A stretch of DNA of 44,938 bases. It comes from Sphingomonas albertensis (GTDB lineage Bacteria; Pseudomonadota; Alphaproteobacteria; Sphingomonadales; Sphingomonadaceae). Under the pieces are notes generated by a model, which ran no database searches, was not told where the DNA came from, and was given only the letters and a program-made list of their open reading frames with translations. Location: the NCBI RefSeq assembly GCF_014358075.1, contig NZ_JACONT010000035.1, positions 1 to 44,938 on the forward strand, written 5' to 3'. Shown one piece after another: positions 39,438 through 44,938 of this stretch; the stretch's first letter is position 1; every line of letters begins with the position of its first letter. Position numbers and translations under genes: made by a program.

Positions 39438-42400
39438 TCACTCGGCGGGTTGCGTGCCGTCACCCCGTTCGCCGCCGTGCCCGAGCTTGCCGGTCGCCGG
39501 CCCGAGCAACGGCCCCGGATTGGGTCCGGCGATCTCGATCACGTCGTCGCCATTGTCGCCCGGACGATAGGTGAGCAGGCGACGGCTCAGCCGCGGCCCG
39601 ACATAGCGCTCGATCCCGACCGCCAGGCTGAACGCCGCGGGGATGATCAGCAGGGTCAGCAGCGTCGACAGCGCAAGGCCGCCGATCACGACCGTGCCCA
39701 TCGGCGCGCGAGACGACGAATCGCCGCTGAGCGACATCGCGGTCGGCACCATGCCGGCGACCATCGCGACCGTGGTCATCACGATCGGCTGCGCACGCTT
39801 GTGCCCGGCATCGATGATCGCGGTGAACGCGTCGACGCCCTTGCTCATCTCGTCGAGCGCAAAGTCGATCAGCAGGATCGAGTTCTTGGCGACGATGCCG
39901 AGCAGCATCAGCAGGCCGATATACACCGGCAGCGACAGCGGCTGTCCGGTCGCCCACAGCGCGAGCAGTCCGCCGAGCGGCGCGAGCAGCAACGACCCCA
40001 TGTTGACGAACGGCGGCAGCACGCGGCGGTAGAGCAGCACCAGCACCGCGAACACGAGGAAGGTGCCCGCGATCACCGCGGTGATGAAGTTGGTGATCAT
40101 CTCGGCCTGCCACTTGCTCTGGCCGAGCGTGAGTTCGCTGACGCCGACCGGAAGATTCTTCATCGCGGGCAGCGCGTGGACCTGCTTCATCGCGTCGGAG
40201 ATCACGACTCCGGGGGCGAGATCGGCGCCGAGCGTGATCTGGCGCTGCTGGTTGACGCGATCGATCTTGGTCGGGCCCGAGCCGAGGCCGATATCCGCGA
40301 CGAGGTTGAGCGGCACCGAGCCGCCCGACGCGGTCGACACGGGCAGGTTCTGGATCGTCGACAGGCTGGTCCGCGCCGACTGATCGAGCGCGACGCGGAT
40401 CGGGATCTGGCGATCGGAGAGCGAGAAGCGCGCCGAGTTCTGGTCGATATCGCCGAGCGTCGCGATCCGGATCGCCGACGACAGCGCCTGCGTGGTCACA
40501 CCGAGATTGGCGGCGAGATCGAAGCGGGGGCGGATGACGATTTCCGGGCGCTGCATGCCGCCCGACACGCGCGGCGCGGTCAGCGATTTCAGCGAGCCCA
40601 TCTCGGCGACGATCTTGTCCGCCGCCTGTTGCAGCTTGGCGGGATCGCTGCCGCCGAGGACGATCGTCACGTCACGCCCGCTGCCGCCCCAGCCGGACTG
40701 CGAGCGGAACGACACGCGTGCATCGGGGATCGCAGTCATCTGCGGCGCGAGCCGGCGCTCGAAATCGACCGACTTCTCCTTGCGATCAGGACGCAGGTTC
40801 GCGGTCACGATCCCGCTGCCGACTCGCGTGCGGGCATAGACGGTGGCGACTTCGGGTTGCTGGCTGAGGATCTCGCCGACCCGCGCGACCACCGCATCGG
40901 TCTGTGCGAGCGTGGTACCGGGCACCATCTCGATCTGCGCGGTCGAATCATCCTCGTCGCGGGTCGGCTGGAACTGCGAGGGGATGACGGTGAACATGAA
41001 CAGCGTCAGCGCGAAGGCGACCACGCCCGCGCCGATCGCCCACATCCGGTGATCCATCACGCGGTTGAACATCTTCCGAATGCCGCCGCGCGCGCGCCAC
41101 GCCGCGGCCTTACGGCTGTCAAGCGTCCAATGGAGCGTGCGGACGTACCAGTCCATGATCTTGCCCTCGCCGTGGCTGGCATGGCCGAACGACTTGAGGA
41201 AATACGCCGCGATCATCGGCGTCACAAGACGCGCGACCGCAAGGCTCATCAGCACGGCTGCGACCACCGTCAGGCCGAAATTCTTGAAGAACTGCCCCGC
41301 GATACCCGGCATCAGCGCCACCGGCATGAACACCGCGACGATCGCCATCGTCGTCGCCAGCACGGCGAGACCGATCTCGTCGGCGGCGTCGATCGATGCC
41401 TGATAGGCGGATTTGCCCATTCGCATATGCCGGACGATGTTCTCGATCTCGACGATCGCGTCATCGACCAGCACACCCGCGACCAGGCTGAGCGCGAGCA
41501 AAGTCATGCCGTTCAGGTCGAAGCCGAGCAGGTCCATGAACCAGAAGGCGGGGATCGCCGACAACGGGATCGCCAGCGCGGAGATCGCAGTCGCACGCCA
41601 GTCTCGCAGGAAGATGAAGACGACGATGACGGCGAGGATCGCGCCCTCGATCATCGCATGGATCGCGCTTTCATACTGCGCTTCGGTATAGTCGGTGGTG
41701 GTGTAGCGCTGGACGAACTTGACCGACGGATTACGCTTTTCGAGCGCGCGCAGCTTCTCGACCGCGGCATGATAGACCGTCACGTCGGACGCGCCCTTGG
41801 CCCGCTGGAAATCGAAGGTGATCGCCTGGCGCCCGTCGACGGTCGCGCGGCTGCGCTGCTCGGCATAGAGATCGCGGACCTGCGCGATGTCCGCCAAGCG
41901 CACGGTGCGGCCATTGCCGACGTTGATCTGCGTCTGGCCGAGGTCGCTGGCGTCGCGCGCGTTGCCGAGCACGCGGATCGACTGTTCGGACCCGGCGATT
42001 TCGGCACGACCACCCGCCGCGTTCAGATTGACCTGACGCAACTGCAAGTTGACCTGGCTTGCGGTCAGGCCCTGGCTCTGGAGCTTCAGCGGATCGAGGA
42101 TCACGCGGATCTCGCGGCTGACGCCACCGTTGCGGCTGATCGTCGCCATGCCGGGGATCGACAGCAATTCCTTGGTGACGGTGTCGTCGATGTACCAAGA
42201 GAGCTGTTCGACGGTCATGTCGGTGGTGATCGCCGCGAAGCTCGCGACGTCGTTGCCGCTGGTGTTCGCGCGGTAGACCTGCGGCTCGAGGATGCCGTCG
42301 GGCAGGTCGCTGCGGATCTGCGCGATCGCGTCGCGTACGTCGTTCACCGCGCGGTCGATCGGGGTGCCGATGGTGAGCTGAATCACCGTTTCCGAATTGC

Positions 42401-42668
42401 CTTCGGTGACGGTCGAGTTGATCTCGTCGATGCCCTGGAGCGAACGCACCGCCGCCTCGACGCGCTGCGTGACCTGCGTCTCCATCTCGGTCGGCGCCGC
42501 GCCCGGCTGGTTGACGACGACGATCGCGATCGGGAAATCGATGTCGGGATCGCGGTTGACGTCCATCCGCATGAAGCTGACGACGCCCGCAAGCATCAGG
42601 GCCAGAAACAGGACGATCGGCGGAACCGGGTTGCGGATCGACCAAGCCGAGATGTTGCGGAAGTTCAT
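39438..42668 (-). CDS. RND efflux pump permease (AcrB/MdtBC type)
   Basis: The 1076-residue inner-membrane pump has the RND layout: first helix SIRNPVPPIVLFLALMLAGV, a large periplasmic loop (MRMDVNRDPDIDFPIAIVVV, GIDEINSTVTEGNSETVIQL), helices with VAGVLVDDAIVEIENIVRHM including the proton-relay Asp pair, a second periplasmic loop from about 560, and GIVAKNSILLIDFALDEMSK near the end. The C terminus is a Pro/Gly-rich cytoplasmic tail. The adaptor gene lies 4 bases upstream. No outer-membrane factor or regulator gene is nearby. Substrates cannot be inferred. Confidence 0.95.
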   Translation of the reverse strand: MNFRNISAWSIRNPVPPIVLFLALMLAGVVSFMRMDVNRDPDIDFPIAIVVVNQPGAAPTEMETQVTQRVEAAVRSLQGIDEINSTVTEGNSETVIQLTIGTPIDRAVNDVRDAIAQIRSDLPDGILEPQVYRANTSGNDVASFAAITTDMTVEQLSWYIDDTVTKELLSIPGMATISRNGGVSREIRVILDPLKLQSQGLTASQVNLQLRQVNLNAAGGRAEIAGSEQSIRVLGNARDASDLGQTQINVGNGRTVRLADIAQVRDLYAEQRSRATVDGRQAITFDFQRAKGASDVTVYHAAVEKLRALEKRNPSVKFVQRYTTTDYTEAQYESAIHAMIEGAILAVIVVFIFLRDWRATAISALAIPLSAIPAFWFMDLLGFDLNGMTLLALSLVAGVLVDDAIVEIENIVRHMRMGKSAYQASIDAADEIGLAVLATTMAIVAVFMPVALMPGIAGQFFKNFGLTVVAAVLMSLAVARLVTPMIAAYFLKSFGHASHGEGKIMDWYVRTLHWTLDSRKAAAWRARGGIRKMFNRVMDHRMWAIGAGVVAFALTLFMFTVIPSQFQPTRDEDDSTAQIEMVPGTTLAQTDAVVARVGEILSQQPEVATVYARTRVGSGIVTANLRPDRKEKSVDFERRLAPQMTAIPDARVSFRSQSGWGGSGRDVTIVLGGSDPAKLQQAADKIVAEMGSLKSLTAPRVSGGMQRPEIVIRPRFDLAANLGVTTQALSSAIRIATLGDIDQNSARFSLSDRQIPIRVALDQSARTSLSTIQNLPVSTASGGSVPLNLVADIGLGSGPTKIDRVNQQRQITLGADLAPGVVISDAMKQVHALPAMKNLPVGVSELTLGQSKWQAEMITNFITAVIAGTFLVFAVLVLLYRRVLPPFVNMGSLLLAPLGGLLALWATGQPLSLPVYIGLLMLLGIVAKNSILLIDFALDEMSKGVDAFTAIIDAGHKRAQPIVMTTVAMVAGMVPTAMSLSGDSSSRAPMGTVVIGGLALSTLLTLLIIPAAFSLAVGIERYVGPRLSRRLLTYRPGDNGDDVIEIAGPNPGPLLGPATGKLGHGGERGDGTQPAE

Positions 42669-42672
42669 GGGC

Positions 42673-43851
42673 TCAGCTCGCCTTCTTGGTGATCGGCTTG
42701 ACCGTCTGCCCGGGGGCGAGGAAGCCGCCCGCGGACTGGACGACGCGCTCCGAGCCGTCGAGGCCGCCGATGATCGTCACGCCGGCGTCGGAGACCTGGC
42801 CGATCTTCACGTTGCGCCGGACGATCTTGTCCCCCGGGCCAACGATATAGACGTAATTGCCCTTCTCGTCGCTCTGCAACGCAGAGTCAGGAAGCAGCGG
42901 CGCCTGCGTCACGCCGCCGACGATGGTTGCCGCGGCGAACCCGCCGGGGCGCAGCGCCGGATCGTATTTGACCGCGATGCGCGCGATGCCCTGGCGGGTC
43001 TGCGGATCGATCACGGGGGAGACCTGCCATACCTCGCCGGGATAGCCCTGCGTGGTGCCGACCGGCACGACCGTCGCACGCGCGCCGACATGCAGCCCGG
43101 TCAGGTCCGCTTCGCTCAACTGTGCGCGCATCTCCATCTGGCCGCCCATCGCCATGCGGAACAGGACGCCCGCCGATGGCCCGACGATCTGGCCCGCCTC
43201 GACGCCACGGGTCAGGACCAGACCGGCGGCAGGGGCGCGGATATCGAGCCGGCCGTTGCGCGCACGCGCCTCGCCGAGCGTCGCCTGCGCCACCTTCACG
43301 CGCGCCGCCGCGGCGTCGCGGGTCGCCGCCTTGCGCTGGAGATCGGCCTTCGAGATGAAGCCGCGATCGACGAGCTGCTTGGCGCGATCGAGTTCGGCCT
43401 GCGCGATCGTCTCGTCCGAGCGCGCGACGCTGACCGAGGCGGCAAGCGACGCCGCGGTCTCGTTCTGGACCGAGCGATCGACCGTCGCGAGCACCTGGCC
43501 CGCCGAAACCCAGGTGCCGGGTTCGACCAGCACGCGCGTGATCATCCCGCCCTCGCCCGCGACGCCGACCGGCATCTCGCGTCGCGCCGCCAGCGTGCCC
43601 GTGGCGGAGATCGTCCGGTCGACCGCCTGCCGGCCCGGCACGACCACCGACACGGTCGGCAATTGCGCGCCGGGCGTCGCCGCCGCGACGTCCTTCTTGC
43701 CGGCCTTGAAGGCATAGACCGCCACCGCGATCGCCAGGACGAGGATCACGGCGATGATGACGTTGCGGCGGCGATGCGATGGCGCGCTGTAGTCCGGCAA
43801 CGCCAGTGGCTCTTCGCTCTCGCCACCGATCATCTTCGTCTCGTAATTCAT
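42673..43851 (-). CDS. RND efflux periplasmic adaptor (membrane fusion protein)
   Basis: The 392-residue protein begins MNYETKMIGGESEEPLALPD, has one membrane helix RRRNVIIAVILVLAIAVAVY (about residues 27-46) and then the adaptor domains: VSVVVPGRQAVDRTISATGT, a biotinyl-lipoyl-like half GMITRVLVEPGTWVSAGQVL, an alpha-hairpin (NETAASLAASVSVARSDETI, KAATRDAAAARVKVAQATLG), then RLDIRAPAAGLVLTRGVEAG and a C-terminal barrel (GNYVYIVGPGDKIVRRNVKI). The ATG at 43851 was chosen; a GTG three codons upstream is possible. It bridges the permease to an outer-membrane channel encoded elsewhere. Confidence 0.93.
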   Translation of the reverse strand: MNYETKMIGGESEEPLALPDYSAPSHRRRNVIIAVILVLAIAVAVYAFKAGKKDVAAATPGAQLPTVSVVVPGRQAVDRTISATGTLAARREMPVGVAGEGGMITRVLVEPGTWVSAGQVLATVDRSVQNETAASLAASVSVARSDETIAQAELDRAKQLVDRGFISKADLQRKAATRDAAAARVKVAQATLGEARARNGRLDIRAPAAGLVLTRGVEAGQIVGPSAGVLFRMAMGGQMEMRAQLSEADLTGLHVGARATVVPVGTTQGYPGEVWQVSPVIDPQTRQGIARIAVKYDPALRPGGFAAATIVGGVTQAPLLPDSALQSDEKGNYVYIVGPGDKIVRRNVKIGQVSDAGVTIIGGLDGSERVVQSAGGFLAPGQTVKPITKKAS

Positions 43852-43995
43852 GCGCGTCACAATCCCAATTCCGACCGGTCTTGTCTCGACCCGCTTCGCC
43901 ATTCGCACGCTGTGTTATCTGAATAAGTCACCGTGCTCAAGCCCCTCGACGAGCACGAACGCGAAGACATGCTTCGAATCCGATCTATCCGCAAT

Positions 43996-44058
43996 GATGT
44001 TCAAAGAGTTTGGGATGTTCAAAGAGTTTGGGACGTTCGAAGAGTTTGGCGACGTTCA
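43996..44058. repeat. 18-base tandem repeat, about 3.4 units
   Basis: GATGTTCAAAGAGTTTGG occurs twice identically (43996-44013, 44014-44031), then as GACGTTCGAAGAGTTTGG (44032-44049), then as a partial unit GACGTTCA after one extra base. It lies in the 266-base gap between the divergent efflux operon and the SIMPL gene, ending about 60 bases before the latter start. A short open frame over it (VQRVWD repeats) is not credible as a gene. Confidence 0.85.
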
Positions 44059-44117
44059 GCTTGCGTTGACGTGCGCGGCGCCACACGCCGGCATATTGCT
44101 ACACGGGAGACATAGTC

Positions 44118-44855
44118 ATGAAGATCGCAACGTTCCTTACCACGCTGGCCGGCGTCGCCGTCGCGTTGCCGGGAACTGCCGCCATCGCGCAGACCGCGCC
44201 GACCACGGTCGAGCCGATGATCCCGGCGGCGGGCACCGTGCTCGACGTGACGGCGGAGGGCCGCACGACCCGCGTGCCTGATCTCGCGACGATCCGTGCC
44301 GGCGTCGTCTCGCAATCGACGACCGCGGCAGCCGCGCTCACCGACAATGCGCAGCGTATGGCGAAGGTGCTCGCGGCGCTGAAGCGGGCGGGCGTTGCGC
44401 CGCGCGACATCGCGACGTCGTCGGTCCAGCTCGCGCCGCAATATCGCTATGCCGACAACCAGCCGCCGGTGATCACCGGATACCAGGCGACCAACACAGT
44501 CTCGATCCGTTTCCGCGACGTGGCGAAGTCCGGCGCGATCCTCGATGCGCTGGTGGCGGAGGGTGCGAACCAGATCGACGGGCCGAACCTGTCGATCGAC
44601 AAGCCCGAGGCGGCACTCGACGAAGCGCGCGCCGACGCGATCGCGCAGGCCAAGCGTCGCGCGGATCTCTACGCGAAGGCAGCCGGGCTGCGGGTGTCGC
44701 GGATCGTCTCGATCGCCGAATCGGGGCAGGATACCGGCGGCTCACCGCAGCCGATGTTCATGGCACGCGCGTCGATGGCCAAGGACAGCACGCAGATCGC
44801 ACCGGGCGAGAAGGACGTGACGGTCACCGTATCGGTGCGGTTCCTGCTGAACTGA
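44118..44855 (+). CDS. SIMPL (DUF541) domain periplasmic protein
   Basis: The 245-residue protein has a signal peptide (KIATFLTTLAGVAVALPGTA, cleavage near AIA-QT). The SIMPL domain is seen as LDVTAEGRTTRVPDLATIRA, NAQRMAKVLAALKRAGVAPR, DIATSSVQLAPQYRY and VITGYQATNTVSIRFRDVAK, and then DEARADAIAQAKRRADLYAK. It ends in a strand EKDVTVTVSVRFLLN. These periplasmic/outer-envelope proteins (YggE-like) are linked to stress tolerance, but their biochemistry is not settled. GGGAGACATAGTC is a good ribosome-binding site. Confidence 0.92.
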   Translation: MKIATFLTTLAGVAVALPGTAAIAQTAPTTVEPMIPAAGTVLDVTAEGRTTRVPDLATIRAGVVSQSTTAAAALTDNAQRMAKVLAALKRAGVAPRDIATSSVQLAPQYRYADNQPPVITGYQATNTVSIRFRDVAKSGAILDALVAEGANQIDGPNLSIDKPEAALDEARADAIAQAKRRADLYAKAAGLRVSRIVSIAESGQDTGGSPQPMFMARASMAKDSTQIAPGEKDVTVTVSVRFLLN

Positions 44856-44864
44856 CATCCAACT

Positions 44865-44897
44865 CCCCTCCCTGAAAGGGAGGGGCTGGGGGTGGGT
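44865..44897. repeat. Palindromic repeat, family B (left arm), possible terminator
   Basis: CCCCTCCCT (44865-44873), loop GAA, AGGGAGGGG (44877-44885), then CTGGGGGTGGGT, the same as the arm at 1466-1501. It starts 9 bases after the SIMPL stop and may end that transcript. The matching far arm would be near or beyond the window end. Confidence 0.8.
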
Positions 44898-44938
44898 AGG
44901 CTCGCTTATGCCGCGACCGTTCGAACACATGGAACCCG

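Noticed and set aside
39378..42692. Very long open frame (1104 codons) on the plus strand opposite the RND permease
   Set aside because: The product is low-complexity and Arg/Asp/His-rich, and the minus-strand frame is a full, motif-complete permease. High GC leaves the opposite frame without stops.
42397..43926. 509-codon plus-strand frame opposite the adaptor gene
   Set aside because: Same cause: an Arg-rich antisense shadow of a clearly conserved protein, with no recognisable domain.
43933..44115. Short frame over the 18-base tandem repeat (VQRVWD repeats)
   Set aside because: It exists because an 18-base repeat keeps frame; it starts in a REP-like fragment and lacks a ribosome-binding site.

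Overview
The window reads as chromosomal DNA of a high-GC alphaproteobacterium, most likely a Sphingomonas or a close sphingomonad. This is an inference from the gene families, the alphaproteobacterial-type LexA box (GAAC-N7-GAAC), the many GC-rich palindromic intergenic repeats, and the long antisense open frames that high GC produces. No 16S gene is present to confirm it. About 36 protein genes, one tRNA, one tandem riboswitch and several repeat families can be supported.

Layout. (1) 76-2850, minus strand: a two-gene DNA-repair operon, a radical SAM protein followed by a DUF4130-UdgX fusion, with a LexA-type box directly in front of it. (2) 2901-5143: a small membrane protein and a Tat-exported DUF885 metallopeptidase-like protein. 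(3) 5269-7898: a compact four-gene cluster (Tat-exported small protein, PqqD-like protein, HprK-related kinase A, nucleotidyltransferase-fold protein). It matches the barely characterised 'HPr-rel-A' arrangement and is the best candidate for an undescribed system here. (4) 7909-12291: VanZ-like protein, phosphoglycolate phosphatase, then glmU and glmS for UDP-GlcNAc synthesis. (5) 12493-14423: a tandem glycine riboswitch with gcvT and gcvH, broken off by a suspicious poly-C/poly-G tract where gcvP would be expected. (6) 14643-16814: HhH-GPD DNA glycosylase, 2Fe-2S ferredoxin, rlmB and tRNA-Tyr.

(7) 16955-28472: a long glycogen/trehalose operon glgP-glgB-glgC-glgA-pgm-trehalase-CitE-like, mostly with overlapping stop and start codons. 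GlgC, GlgA and GlgB build glycogen, GlgP breaks it down, Pgm links glucose-1-P to glucose-6-P, and the exported trehalase would supply glucose. (8) 28614-32537, minus strand: a small basic protein and a complete MCE/Mla-type lipid transporter (permease, ATPase, MCE protein, lipoprotein). (9) 32600-34987: a HAD phosphatase and an OprP/OprO-like porin. (10) 34988-38081: a gene-poor accessory stretch with three orphan genes, each followed by a related degenerate repeat. (11) 38082-44855: a DUF445 protein, an RND efflux adaptor/permease pair and a SIMPL-domain protein.

A theme of the window is palindromic repeats in the spaces between genes. In two operons the repeat runs right up to a start codon and supplies the ribosome-binding site, so folding of the repeat could control translation of the downstream gene (udgX and glgA).
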